A stretch of 64,000 nucleotides of DNA from Syncephalastrum monosporum B8922 (Eukaryota > Mucoromycota > Mucoromycetes > Mucorales > Syncephalastraceae). Below the pieces are notes generated by a model. It searched no databases. It was not told the DNA's origin and worked only from the letters and a program-made list of their open reading frames with translations. Where the stretch lies: NCBI GenBank assembly GCA_000697355.1, contig JNEN01000758.1, positions 55,012-119,011 of the forward strand, read 5' to 3'. Below, one piece after another: positions 38,770 to 51,199 of this stretch; the first letter of the stretch is position 1; each line of letters opens with the position of its first letter. A program made the position numbers and the translations under genes.

Positions 38770-40124
38770 TTTGTATTTGCAAAGAAAAAAAAAAAGTAGA
38801 GAAGTGAATAGGCACAGAGAAAAAAATCTCGAGACAATTCCTGCTGGAAATGCACCAGCCACACGCACACACAAAATGCACAATATTTCCATGACGAACT
38901 CAGCTGGTGATAATGCCGACCCACTCGATTGTCAAAGTGAGGATAACACCATTTGCAAAGACCTTAGCTGTGCCTACGACATGAACGATTTGGGCTTGTA
39001 CTTGAAACAGTGTATTTTGGTAGCTTGGGGTCTGTCATTGATGTGCTAGCTTCGTCAGTTTGCCATCAGTGCCTGTCATAGCCTGCGTTGACAACGTTGG
39101 CAGAAGCTCAGGCAGCAAAAACCAACAAATAAGGGTCTATGCAGAACTGACCATTTTGCCATGGCTGTGTTAGCCTCTTTACATAGTATTATTCTCTGTG
39201 TTGGTCTACATGGACCCAAAGTGGGAAATGAGCCAAGGTGTGGAGATATGACATAAGCGAAGCCAGTAGAGAAGAGCAGACCGGACCAGACGAATAGAAA
39301 AGGCCCATTTGTGAAGTGTGTTTGTAGAAATTTGGGCTTTACATGATAGTGCTACGTACCTGGATTTCTATAACAATGCAGACTGGAGCGGCTTCTACAT
39401 TAGCATGTGTCTGACGCTTATACGTTACTGCGCGAGCGGCCTGCCCGAGAAACTATCAGACATGTGCAGTGTTCAAGTACAGCATTCTGGTTGCTAGTAA
39501 GTAATACCATCAGCGTAAGTAATCAGCATTGAAACTGTCGAGTATAAACTAGGCACGCAAACACAAGTTGCACATCCATACTGATTAGCGTCTACGCCTG
39601 AATACTTTTAACTTGTACGTCAATATGGAAAAGAGAACGTAACGCTCCAGGCGACCTTCTCATAGAGCAGACCCCGTGATACAAAGCTGTGATCGATCAC
39701 ACACCCACATACCCACACATGGCAGCAGCCCCATCTTTGTGCAACAGATAGCGTCACTGCGGAGTGTAGAGTGCAATCCACGTTGTGCAAGCAAAGATGT
39801 GAAGATTGCTCATCATCCTTTTTTTTCCCGCGGGCTACCTCGCAGAAACAAGCGCTTTCTTCTTCTGAAGCGCCACTTGGTGCACCATTATTTACTTTCT
39901 CTGGGCTAGTTTATTCATGATAAAGTGTATACCGAAGAGGAGGATGATAGCGCGAATGAGATTGACAGGATATGGAAAGAGAGTGGGTGCTTGGATAATT
40001 CACATGCTTTTTGTAGAATAGCACGTACACAAAATCACATGCATCTTCAAGCAGTCTGCTTTTCATTTCCACTTTTTTTCTCGTCTGTGGCAGAGAGCAG
40101 GCCTTTTTCTCTCTTTCCAAAACT
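38770..40124. other. Divergent intergenic region between ESF1 and the ABCD transporter
   Basis: 1.35 kb. A 57-codon frame at 38876-39049 begins with ATG and holds five cysteines, but has no signal peptide or known relative, so I leave it unassigned. A TATAAA near 39543 has no clear gene behind it. Confidence 0.4.
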
Positions 40125-42745
40125 ATGCCTCTGCTTTCGCGGCCGTTGGACCAACACCCGCGAAGTGCGTGGGTGGCTGCGGCCCTGGCTGCGTCCTCGC
40201 TTGCCTATGTTTACCGCAAACGCCATTCGCCTCTTCAGAAGCAGCATGTCGGCGACCTGCTCAGCACAACGAAAAAGACCCTCTTCACCGAGACTGACCC
40301 AGACACTTTCCGACAGCATCGCTCCATGTTTCCTGTCGTCGACGTTGTCCAAAAAGTCGGTGTCAATGACGAGTTCAAACGCCAATTGCGCGCCATTGCG
40401 GCCATCATCTTTCCTAGCTGGCGCAGCAAGGAAGCCTTCTTGCTCGTCCTCCACTCGGCTTTCCTTATTCTGCGTACCTATCTGTCCGTCGTCGTAGCTC
40501 GCCTCGATGGTCGTATTGTCCGCGATTTGGTAATTTTCGTCCTATTTTAACCTTTTTTTCTTCTCATTGCTGCTTCCTCGTGCTGACTTGTGTGCCATTT
40601 CTTCTGTCCATAGGTGGGTGGACGTGGGAAACGCTTCCTGAGGGGCCTGATCTATTGGTTTGCAATTGCCATTCCGGCCACCTACACGAACAGCATGGTA
40701 AGTTCATACTATCGAGAGACAATTTCAGGGACGCGTTTGCTTATTAGCGGGTCAGATTCGGTACCTTCAATCGAAACTGTCTATTGGTTTCCGTACACGA
40801 CTGACGCGCTATGTCCACGACCTGTATCTCGACAAGGAAAAGACATTCTACAAGGCTGTCAACCTTGATGGCAGAATCCAAGGCGCCGATCAGTATGTAT
40901 CCCTTGATGAGAATGACCCTTTGCCTTTTGACTCATGCCCCCTTAGATTCATCACGACCGACATTGCCAAGTTTTGCGACACGCTTGCTTCGCTCTACTC
41001 GAATCTCGCCAAACCTTTACTGGATACCGTCATTTTCAATTATCAGCTCATGAAGTCCATTGGTATGGCCGGCACAGTGGGTCTGACGATCAATTACTTT
41101 ATTACGGCCCGCCTGCTCCGTGCGGTCACGCCTTCGTTTGGCAAATTGGCTGCGATCGAGGCCAAGCTGGAAGGTGATTTCCGTGCGGCCCACACCCGTC
41201 TCATCACGAATGCCGAAGAAATCGCCTTTTACAACGGTGGCGACCTCGAATTGTCGATTCTGGATCGTGCCTATGTGCGCTTAGTGAAACACATCAACTC
41301 CATCTACAAGATTCGCATCAGCTACAACATGTTTGAGGATTTCTTGATCAAGTATGCCTGGAGTGCGTTCGGACTCGTGCTGTGCGCAATTCCAGTCTTC
41401 ATGCCCAACTTGGCCGGTGCCACGGCGGTGCTGACCGCCACGCCCAAGGACGAGAGCTCCCAGGTCGGATCCCGCACACGCAGCTTCATCACCAACAAGA
41501 GGTAAGAATTTGAATAAGCTTTGGAGAGAGGTGCTTACACCCGTTTTAGATTGATGATCTCACTGGCGGATGCGGGTGGACGTATGATGTACTCGTACAA
41601 GGAATTGGCCGAGCTGGCTGGTTACACCACGCGTGTCTACAGCCTTCTGTCCGTCCTGCACGCGCTCCACGCAGGCGAGTATGACGGCCCCGGCAAGGGC
41701 GAGGAAAGACTCCGCTATGCGCTGACCAATATTCGTGGTACGATCAAGCTCGGCGAGGACGGCATTCGCTTCGAAAATGTCCCTATTGTCACACCCGCAC
41801 CTGGCAAGGACCGTGAAGGTGAGGTTCTGGTCAACAACCTGAACGTCCATATCCGTCCTGGCGAGCATATGCTCGTGACCGGTCCGAACGGCGTTGGCAA
41901 GACGGCTGTTGCCCGCGTCATTGCTACACTGTGGCCCACCTTCGGTAAGTAGAGATATCCACGCATGTTTGCGCATCCTAAATCGGTATGCAGAGGGTAC
42001 ACTGTCACGACCGAATGAAAAGGAGATCTTTTATATCCCTCAACGACCCTACCTCAGCCAAGGCACGCTGAGAGATCAGTAAGTTTTAAGCAGCCTGTGC
42101 GAGCGCTATCTCACAACAAGGTGGACAGGGTCATATACCCTCATTCGGTCGAAGACATGAAGAAGGCTGGCCGCACGGACGCGGAGCTGATGCACATTCT
42201 TGAGGTCGTCCGCCTGGCATATATTCCCAGCCGTGAAGGCGGTTGGGAAACCAAGAAGGAGTGGAAGGACGTGTTTTCGGGCGGCGAGAAGCAAAGAGTA
42301 AGCTTCAGCTTGTTTCCTATCATCTCTACTCACATGCCACGCACAGATCAATATGGCCCGTCTCTTTTACCATCATCCCAAATATGCCGTCCTCGATGAA
42401 TGCACGAGCGCTGTCTCTGCCGACGTTGAGGGACTTATGTATGCCCATGCCAAGGAAATGAATATCAGTAAGTTTCTCAATGGACCTGGAGAAGACCCTT
42501 ATTCAGACGTTTTTCCTTTAGCGCTCTTAACAATCTCGCATCGTCCTGCGTTGTTTAAATACCACCAGTACCTCCTCCGTCTTACTGGCAACCACGGCAC
42601 GTGGGAGCTCGAGGAGATTGGCACCCGCGAACAGCAACAGTCGCTCGAGAAGGAGATGCAGACGCTTCAGGACAAATTGGCCGAGGTCGAGGCGATGAAG
42701 GCGCGCGTCAAGGACATTGATGCCGAGCTTAGTCTCAAACTGTGA
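40125..42745 (+). CDS. Peroxisomal ABCD-family half-transporter (Pxa1/Pxa2-like)
   Basis: ABC half-transporter of the adrenoleukodystrophy family, importing (very) long-chain acyl-CoA into peroxisomes as a dimer. Nine exons: 40125-40529, 40614-40697, 40756-40892, 40947-41501, 41550-41944, 41994-42078, 42129-42297, 42347-42467 and 42522-42745, encoding 724 residues. The membrane domain covers about residues 1-390, with the family words GADQFITTDI (restored by splicing) and NAEEIAFYNGGDLE, the ABCD EAA-like motif. The ATPase domain has Walker A GPNGVGKT (505-512), signature FSGGEKQR (603-610) and Walker B YAVLDECTSAVS (about 623-634). The H-loop reads TISHRPALFKYH. A coiled-coil tail closes the protein. 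Which of the two yeast partners it matches cannot be decided here. It pairs functionally with the acyl-CoA oxidase at 9239. Confidence 0.93.
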
Positions 42746-43615
42746 TTGTCCACGTAGAGGACTGCGTAACACCTTTTATTTCCTTTATAACTGTACAGAA
42801 ACACAGACAAGCATTGTCGCTTGTAGTAGTATTGAGTCGTATTGTCGTACGGACGAAGACTCTTGCTTCTTTTTATGTCAAACCAACTATACATACCTAA
42901 TTACCCAACTTTGTAACTGTCAATATATGCCTCAACATGCATATAATGTATATATGTATGCGTGTGTATGTGTGTGTGTGTGGAAGCATTTAGTACAGCC
43001 CATGACTCGGTGCCAGTCAGTCTTCGCTTACTTAGATTTACAGAGACCCATGTCATCCATACAGCAAGTATATTTGCTTGTTCAACAAAAGGGCTATTCT
43101 CTACGGAGGGATATCCTTGTACTTTGGCAGACTCATGCACTACAATATCCTTCCAAAGGAAAGATACCACTGCACATAGCAGATTAATGTGCACAATGTA
43201 CTTTATCTTCTCCCAGCCTGAGCATACAATGCATGAACAGCGTCAAATACAGGGTTCTTTTTGTTTACAATTTTGAAAGATTGCACTCAACCAAAGTAGG
43301 ACAATGAAATTGAGATCTTTCTACGGACGTCATGCGGTATTGTTTATGGGCGCTTTGGTTAACGACGTTTGCTATGATATACCATTGTGTCTGATATAAG
43401 CATGTCATTTTTTGACACGCTAGAGTACAAAGACGCTATTGTTTTGTTTTAAGAGCATATGCTAGGAAGCAGATGAAAACAGAAAGCAGAAAAGAGTAGA
43501 CAAGCGCGTATATGCATATTGCATCATGTGCAGTCACAGCAGTCAATTTCCAAGTTGTTGCGGCTGAGAAGATGGAGCATTTTGTGTTGTTCCCACCCAG
43601 TCTTCAGTTGTTCTG
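42746..43615. other. Intergenic region
   Basis: AT-rich spacer with a short TG/CA-rich stretch near 42960-42985. No supported gene. Confidence 0.4.
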
Positions 43616-45213
43616 ATGGTAAAATTGGACATGCCTGGCATGATTGACGCTGTATTGAGCGGACGGACAATGTGATTAGGATTACCAATACGATCAACCA
43701 CCTGTGGCCGATCCGTATGCCATGACGGTGGACGATGAACGCGGTCGTTCGCCTGAGCGTGCACCTGCCAAGTCGCGCTCACCTTCACGCAGCCGCACGC
43801 CCAGCCCACGTCGTCAGAGTCGCAGCCGCTCTGCCAGCCGTAGCGTATCGCCCTACAGCAGTCGCAGACGCTCACGACGAGGCAGTGGACGTGCACGCAG
43901 CTACAGTCGCAGCCCCTCCCGCTCTCGCTCGCCGCCCCGTCGTCGTTCCCGTCGTGACTATTCGCCTCGTCGTCGCTCGCGCCGTCGCTCGCCTTCTATC
44001 TCTCGCTCCAGAAGTAGAAGGTATGTTGTCCCCTTTTTCTTTTTCTTTCCTTTTTTTTTTTCTTTTCTGTCTCTTTCTCGCGTCCTTTCTTTCCCTTTTC
44101 TTTGTCCCTTCTTCCTTCATTCTACAGAAATGTCCGGTGGTGTTGCTGCTTTTTTTTTTCTTATGACGGGACGCGTTGGAAAGAGGGGGATGGGCATGGA
44201 TAACTCTTTCTATCTTTTGCGCGCGATCATTAAAAAGAGCCGAACGTATATGCAGACGGCTGAGATGAAGAAGATGATGAAGAAGTATAAAATGGGCGCG
44301 CGCAAGATATAAGCAAGACCATGCGATCCTTTTTTTATAGCGGGACAAGGAAAAAAAGAGAGAGAACTTCAAGCATTCCCATTGTTTTCTTTCATACCCT
44401 CTATATACAAGACCGTCCGAACGGCCAATTCAAGATGGTCTGGCTCTCTAACACACCTCCTCTGAACACTAGCATCTCGCCGCCGCGCCGCCGCCGCCGC
44501 TACGATAGCCGCTCTCCTCGCCGCTATGGCAGCCGTTCGCCACGCCGTAGCCGTGTCAACCGTTCGCAACGACGGTAAATTGCAATTTCTCTTTTGTTTA
44601 ATGACTTGCTAAGGCGCAATCTCTTCTTTAGTGACCGCAAGGAAAAGGAAATGCATGGAACTCGCGTAAGTTGGATGTCCTATGAAGTCAAATCAAAGCT
44701 AATGCATTTCCAAAGGATCGTCCCGAGGTCTCCAAAATTCTGGGTGTGTTTGGCCTGAGCATGCGGACGCGTGAGAGTGATCTCCGTGAAGTTTTCGAAA
44801 AGTATGGCGAGGTCGAAAAGGTCGTCGTCGTGTACGACCACAGAGTAAGTGTAATAAACATTATGTATACAGTTTCACTAACCTACGCGTGGTTTTGCTA
44901 GACCAACCGCTCGCGCGGTTTTGGCTTCGTCTACTTTGTGAGTCAGGACGAGGCCGAGAAGGCCCGTGTTGCTACCAACGACATGGTATGTCTGACATCT
45001 GCTGTACGGGACGTTTTGACTGACGTCTCATTTTAGGATCTGGACGACAGACGTATCCGTGTTGATTACTCCGTGACCCACCGCCCGCACACACCGACTC
45101 CGGGCGAGTACATGGGTGAAAAGCATGAGCGCCGCTCTTACCGCCGTCGGTCGCGCCCCCCGGCCAGACGCCCCCGCCGGTATCGAAGCCGCAGCCGATC
45201 GTGGTCGCGATAA
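43616..45213 (+). CDS. TRA2: Transformer-2-like SR splicing factor
   Basis: RS-RRM-RS protein that binds exonic enhancers and regulates splice-site choice. The proposed exons are 43616-43618 (ATG only), 43680-44020, 44473-44574, 44632-44665, 44716-44844, 44902-44985 and 45037-45213, giving 289 residues. An RS domain covers about 13-150 ([14 protein letters not shown]). The RRM at about 166-242 has RNP2 LGVFGLS and RNP1 RGFGFVYF. The Tra2 linker signature [12 protein letters not shown] follows, then a C-terminal RS tail. The ATG-only first exon is inferred because the frame continues upstream to a perfect ATTAG acceptor. If wrong, the start is the in-frame ATG at 43719. The 452-nt second intron is far longer than others here and holds a candidate poison exon. 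Confidence 0.88.
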
Positions 45214-45483
45214 TTGCCCACTTCGTCTGTATCGATTTGCAAAGAAGAAAATCATGTGTTTTCATTGTCTATTTCTCTATCAGTCTCTTTCTCTATCGTA
45301 GTATGTGTGGTGGACGGAACCAAGAAAATCATTAAACAACGGAAATGGACTCTTATACTGTTTTGCGAGATCAAGGCGAAACTCTTATCATGTTGATTGT
45401 AGCGAAAAAAAGGGCAGGTGTGAGAAAAAGCAGAGGTCCAATCATGCTATATACAAGGGATAAATAGGCGTCTTGGGCACACG

Positions 45484-47164
45484 TTATTGCTCCTGCTCTT
45501 CGTTCCTTTTGGCCTTGTCGGAAGGCACGAAGGTCCAGAGTACTTGCATGCCTAAGCTCATGGCAAATACAACAACGGGCATGACAAGGATGCCGTACTT
45601 GCCGGATATAAGACCCGTCAAGAACGGGAAAAGGGCTGCTCCGCCCGCACCAAGTCTAATCAAAGCATTCTTGGTTAACAGCCACGAGCTAGAATCATTG
45701 CGAAACGTACCCAGCCATAAAGCCTATGGATGCAGCGTGCATCTTCCTAGGCAACACCTTGGAAGCCAGGGCAATGGTCGAAGGAAACATGGGGCCCAGC
45801 GCAAAACCGATGAAAATTATGGCTAACAAAGTAGTGAGCCATATTGCAAAAGTATAAAAACATCGCCTACCTGTATAGTCCACGATCAGATTGTCTACCC
45901 ACCAGACGACAAGGCACAATACGGCGGTCATGACCGTGAAAAGACTGATCATACGTTTTATGCCATACTTTTCAGTCACGAAGCCGAGAATAATACGACC
46001 TGCAGCAAGACCAAACCAGTAGCCGGCAATGACTTGACCTACTTGGATTGGGTCGCCATTGCGACCTTCGGTGAGGTAGGTATAGCCCCAGCCGCCGACA
46101 GTGACCTCGGTACCAACATAAACGAGGATATAAGCAGCTCCAAGGAGGGACATCGGGTTCATGATGGCGCGGCGAACGAGGCCACCATCCTTCTTTGGCT
46201 GAGAAAGGCTGCTGTCCATGGTTGGTGTGGGAGACGCACGGCCGCTGCTCTCGACGTCGTCGTGCTCTCCCTGCAGCAGGCCTTCGCGTTCCTCGATCTC
46301 GTCCTCCGCGTGATCTGCGCTGTCGACCGGGTTATTGCGCAGACCGATGAAAATGGTGGCGAGATTGACGAGAGCAAAGACGGACATGACGGCATACATT
46401 CCACGCCAGGAGATATCATGTGCGAGTAGGATGGTGCCAATGATAGGACTCAGCATAGCGCCAATGCCATACATAGCTATCAAATGTTGGCATTACGCGA
46501 CGGACTTAAATTCAATTGCCTTACCATGGAGGATATTGAGCATCAGGGTAGCCATGGGCGTTCCGCTGGCGTACACGTTCATACCCGCATCCAAGAAAGC
46601 TGAGGTGACCCATGTGACGAAAAAGAAACTTCAGAATGTGCCCACTTCACGTCACATGGCGTACTTACCGATACCCGCGCCTTGCACGGGCATAAAACAC
46701 GACTGGATGGGGAAGGCGAAGCCGTTGCTGAGCATGCCATAAGCGAACAGGACCAGACAGGCGCCGATGTACAGTGCATTCAGTTGTCCTACTTTCTGGA
46801 CAACAAAACCATTGACGCCTGCAGCCAAGAAATAGCCCAATGAATTAAACAGAAACAAAAGCGACACCGTCTCGTTTGGCACGTTGTAATAGCTTTTGAG
46901 TCGTGGTATAATGACACCCTGTATACGCCCCGTTATTTATACCGCTGTACATGAATAGTAGCAAGGCTCATGGCTTACAAGACTGCCATCATTGATGCCG
47001 CAAATGATGCTTATGAAGTTGGCAGCCAACAGACATTTCACATACGGCTTGAGATCGCTCCAGGTCTCTGCACGTCTGCTTGAATGGATAGACTCATCGC
47101 TGCCAAGACGATCCACTTCCGCAAAAGAGCGAGGCTCTCGTTCTTCGTCCTGGGAATGGCTCAT
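45484..47164 (-). CDS. Major facilitator superfamily transporter (fucose-permease-like fungal group)
   Basis: Six exons on the minus strand, 47164-46979, 46918-46669, 46599-46525, 46476-45871, 45822-45711 and 45655-45484, give 466 residues. About twelve hydrophobic segments are split by a charged central loop (about 230-275, EIEEREGLLQGEHDDVE). The MFS pattern is seen in CGINDGSLGVIIPRL (TM1), SLGYFLAAGVNGFVVQKVG (TM2), ISWRGMYAVMSVFALVNL and AGRIILGFVTEKYGIKRM. The layout resembles fungal proteins annotated as bypass-of-stop-codon 6 or FHS/fucose-permease-like carriers. The substrate is unknown. N- and C-termini are hydrophilic and probably cytosolic. Introns are 48-69 nt, among the shortest in the window. 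Confidence 0.88.
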
Positions 47165-48621
47165 GGAGACTGGATTGGGAAGAAACGGGAAAACCGTGTG
47201 CGTTTCTTTTCTTAGCATTTGCATCTAGCGTGCTGCAAATTCACCCGCTGTGGCCAAAGTTTTACTCCATCCAAACTCTATCGGGTTTTTTACTCGCAAA
47301 TATTACGTGTTCGTTGTTTATTGGCATACAATTTGCTCGACAGACTACAACGCACGTAGCAATCATGGATATACGTATACATCAAGGTCGAACGCAATAT
47401 TTCTTGCACTCAAATCGATTCGATATGATCATGCAAGTAGCAATATTTGTTTGTTTTGGGACGTTGTCTATTCTAGACTTTTTCGCTTACTCATAATGGC
47501 GTCATACATTGATTACTTGCTGTTTTGTCGCATACCAGAGGATAAGTTCCCTTATGAGCTATTCTCAGCCATCTATGCATTTTAGAGTGGAAGTATAGCA
47601 GCAATGATAGAATATATCAATATTTTTACAAGTTCATATCAGGGAATCATGTCAGAGCAAAGATGCACTCTTCATCTACTAGCCTTACCATCAGACGCAG
47701 TCAGTGAGCTCTGATTGGAACACATATCCTCATTCAAGAGTCATCTGAAAAGCGAGTAATTTATCTGTGTCCATTCAAAAAGAACAAGGAATATAATTAG
47801 CGAGGATCAACAGTTGTCCCTTCTCATTCATCATACCGACCCGCTCTACTTGTACCAACCATACTGCACAGCCATAACCTGCCTTATCCCCGCCGTTTCC
47901 CTCACCAAACCCGCTGCCTTCTATAATGTGAAGGTCGAGAACCTTAGTGCACTTTATGACAATTTGTACAATCACTGACATTGAATGCAACTGCGCATCG
48001 TCCTATTGAGGAACATTTTTCTTCACGTGTTACGCACAGTGTGGCTCAGACCTGGCGATAAATCCCGGTTATTCTACACCTTTCCCTTATACAGTAAGCA
48101 CTACAGTTGTGTCCCAATACCCGGGTTACAAGAAGCTCTAGCTACAAAGAGCTCGCAGGTTGTTATGCGAGTCCTATAAATAAACGAGGGGAGAAGTGTT
48201 AATCCCGTACATAGAAACTCTATTAAAGATAAGGTGTATGAACTACAGAATGTTGCTTTCTACACACCGCATGTATGAGATCTGCAGTATGCACGTCTAC
48301 ATGTACGACAAAATTCATAGGCCTTCGACAAGGGCAAAGAAAGGCTGATGTAGTGTGGCATGTTGTCCGGCCGGTATGTGGCTCGGGCAATCATCCAGGC
48401 AAACAACAGGCTGCTGGTGCAGCAGCAGCAGTGCGGCGCCATGTGAGCCGTGCGAGGCTGTGCACTGTATCTCACTAGCGCTGTGCAACGGCAGTGCTTA
48501 GAATATAAGCAACTCCACAGCTCACTGATACCTTTTTGCTGTGTTTCTTCCCTCAAAATTCTGATCATTTCACATCTCTGCTCACATTTTAACATCGGCT
48601 ATTTTCTTTATCGGTTCAAGT
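47165..48621. other. Intergenic region upstream of the second 7-TM gene
   Basis: AT-rich spacer. TATAAATA at 48175-48182 lies 440 bp before the next ATG. A short GCA/CAG run occurs at about 48416-48430. No other supported gene. Confidence 0.4.
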
Positions 48622-49542
48622 ATGTTATTTCATCCGGTTCCCCTTGAATATGTCTACAAGTGTTTCGAGGCGATCATGGCCCTGGACGGTTTAATCATTT
48701 TGGCTGGCATAGCCGGTCTGGTGATCAAACGAAAATTATATCCATATTTGCTTGTAACTTTGGCAGCCGCTATGGATCTTACTGCAGTATCACTTCACTT
48801 TTTCCCAAATAATCTCGATTTAGGTGCCGCTGAATTTTTCGACTTCTTTTTCGGCATACTTCCTTATTGCCTTGCATGGTGCATTGCTGTGTCAGCGCTT
48901 ACAGTCCCAACGACTCGCTACATACGAATCAAGAGCAAAGTCGATACAGCAGAAGGCAGCGACGAAAGCAAGGAGGATGATGGTGACGACGACAAATCGT
49001 CGAAGAAGGTGGCCTGGTGGCATAGATTCGGTCACGGCGTCTACATGGCCTACATATGGACGTGGGTCATTATTTTTGACTCTTTCCGCTGCTACTTCGA
49101 AGACGGGCTGTATATCACGGTGTTCCTTTATTGGGCGTATCCCCTCGCGTTCTTGCTGCAGCTTTGGGTCTGGCGGCGGCATGCTAGGCGCAGCAAGCCT
49201 AAATCATTCTGGATTGTCCTTGGTGTCTTTGTTTCAATGCTCCTAGTCACGCTTTCTTTCCTCACGTACGAACTAGTTGGCTACGTTCCCGAATATGCAT
49301 ATGAAGCCATGGATATTGTGAAGCTGGTATTCATATCGTTTTTCATAAGCGTATCCTTTTTGCTGGTGGCCGTCCTAGGAAAATTCTTGTACGGTGATCC
49401 GAGTCTCACAGACAGTCTCGCGCAAAATCAAGATAATGAAGAACTCGAGTCAAATGACGGTATTCTAGACGCAATCTCCAACATCATATCGATGATATCT
49501 GATTGCTGCAATGGAGATGGAGATGGAGACACTTCGTGGTAG
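48622..49542 (+). CDS. Seven-transmembrane protein of unknown family (paralogue B)
   Basis: Intronless, 306 residues, with seven hydrophobic segments. It is a paralogue of the gene at 21602: YPYLLVTLAAAMDLTAVSL matches TM2, FDFFFGILPYCLAWCIAVSAL matches TM3, GHGVYMAYIWTWVII matches TM4, WAYPLAFLLQLWVW matches TM5 and VLGVFVSMLLVTL matches TM6. It differs by an inserted charged loop of about 30 residues between TM3 and TM4 (EGSDESKEDDGDDDKSSKK) and by an acidic C-terminal tail of about 55 residues (ending GDGDGDTSW) where paralogue A has a short basic end. Opposite tail charges suggest different partners or topology. No known family motif was recognised, so the function is open. Confidence 0.8.
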   Translation: MLFHPVPLEYVYKCFEAIMALDGLIILAGIAGLVIKRKLYPYLLVTLAAAMDLTAVSLHFFPNNLDLGAAEFFDFFFGILPYCLAWCIAVSALTVPTTRYIRIKSKVDTAEGSDESKEDDGDDDKSSKKVAWWHRFGHGVYMAYIWTWVIIFDSFRCYFEDGLYITVFLYWAYPLAFLLQLWVWRRHARRSKPKSFWIVLGVFVSMLLVTLSFLTYELVGYVPEYAYEAMDIVKLVFISFFISVSFLLVAVLGKFLYGDPSLTDSLAQNQDNEELESNDGILDAISNIISMISDCCNGDGDGDTSW

Positions 49543-50667
49543 CATTTATACCACCATAAAAACTGTACATCTATACCTTATAAATAATTACATCTATTCC
49601 TCTTCTTTATTTCTAAATCAAGATTTGAGTGTGGAAAATGTTACACATGAATGAAATGGCTTGCCGAAACAAAAGTTGTCAATGATGACAGCTTTTTCGA
49701 GGGCTGCTGGTATATACATATGCCTGCAAATGTTTATTGTACCTCGGACAATTAGTTCATGGTTGTCGTGACTAAGATGTATGGCTTTGTGGATGTGGTT
49801 ACTCGAGCATAAGTACTTCAACATCTCTAATTATTACATACCATATGGTCTGCGGTTAGTGGAAAGAACATGACTGAACATGGAGACCAAAGTATCTCAT
49901 TGAACGGAGACTGTCCACAGCAAGTCAAATATTTACAACCAACGTGAGTCCGTAAAGATGCGACGTAAACATAATACGGTCCTCTGCTTACAGGAAGATG
50001 AAAAGAAATTTAGTATGACGGGACATGAGACATTTACATTTCTTTCTCTTTTTTTCTTCACTTTTAGTGATTATGGAAACTGAAAGTGAACGTATAGCAG
50101 CCGTACAAACATATTGGAACTGGGGGAAGACCTCAGAAAGGAAATGCTAATATTGACAAATAACAGTGCTTACCTATCTCGAAAACAAAGATAGCGCTAA
50201 TCAACCATCTGCGAAAAAGGAGCGTGGTTTCCATGAAGCGCAAACAGTGAGGAAGATAGCGAACGCAATAAATCTTTTGCAATAAGATGAACGTATGTTA
50301 AATCGACAGGGGTGGATCAATACCGAGACAACTGCCCAGGGCTACTTTTGCTCGATTTGTCCATTTATGCTAAATGTTGGGGAAACATTTCAATGCTGTT
50401 CATTAAATAGGCAGTGTGGATGGTATCATGTGGCAGAACCACGACACAGAATGCTGAAAGCAGCAAGCAGCTCCCATTCGAATAGAAGCGGCAGCATCCA
50501 AGGAGGCAACTTCGACCATGGAATACGTTTGGTGGCGTTTGAGGATAAGAAGGAGATTCGATAATTATTCATCAATTTCTTCCAAGGAACATATTAATAT
50601 AATGAATTTTATCAATGTACTACTTGATCAGCTTCAGATGAAGTAACAAGCGCTGAAAACGGATAAA

Positions 50668-50770
50668 AGTGACCGGAGACTAAATGGAGGTTGTGAAGAG
50701 CCGTAGCTGCACCGTGCCTGGAGCGCAATCGAAGTGGCACTCTAGAATATAGCGAAGCGAGTCCCATCGC
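50668..50770 (+). repeat. GC-rich palindromic element, degenerate copy
   Basis: Resembles the copies at 51721 and 63499 (reverse): AGTGACCGGAGACTAAATGG, then GGAGCGCAATCGAAGTG and GCGAAGCGAGTCCCATCGC. It lacks part of the middle and a clear left terminus. Confidence 0.6.
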
Positions 50771-51199
50771 ATGCTGATCATAAACGCCAGAAAATGAGGC
50801 CGCTGCCACTTGTCAATACTCCGCCTGCAGGTGACGCCGAGGCGGAAAATATCCAAATTTACAGCATGCTTGGTCGTGGACTTTTGCCGGGCTTGGTTTC
50901 GCCAAATCCGAGGGGGTATCCAAAGTCGTGCTGCAGGAGGGTCGAAAGAATGGCATCTGGGCGGACGTCCGTCTGCTCCTCGTCCACGCACTTGTTATCC
51001 CATTGCAAAGCCACGCGTTTAGTCTTGGTCGGCGATCATTCGGGACAGAGAGACATACTAATAAGTGCATTGAAATTCTATCTCATCAGTATTGTCCAGG
51101 TCAAGGCTTGGGAACCCAGGCAGCTTGGTGAGCCTAAAAAGAGGCGCCTGTCATGATGGGTTCCTTACCCAAAATTTAAGAAACTTACAAATTCGCGAA

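Noticed and set aside
38876..39049. 57-codon frame with five cysteines between ESF1 and the ABCD transporter
   Set aside because: No signal peptide, no similarity to the cysteine-rich pair and no splice-supported extension. Probably chance.
44129..44312. Small ATG-started frame inside the long TRA2 intron
   Set aside because: It lies between two RS-coding exons that join in phase. It fits better as intronic sequence or part of a poison exon than as a separate gene.
50295..50564. 89-codon frame with several Cys and His
   Set aside because: Tested as a zinc-finger remnant, but the spacing fits no known finger and the frame lies in a repeat-rich region.
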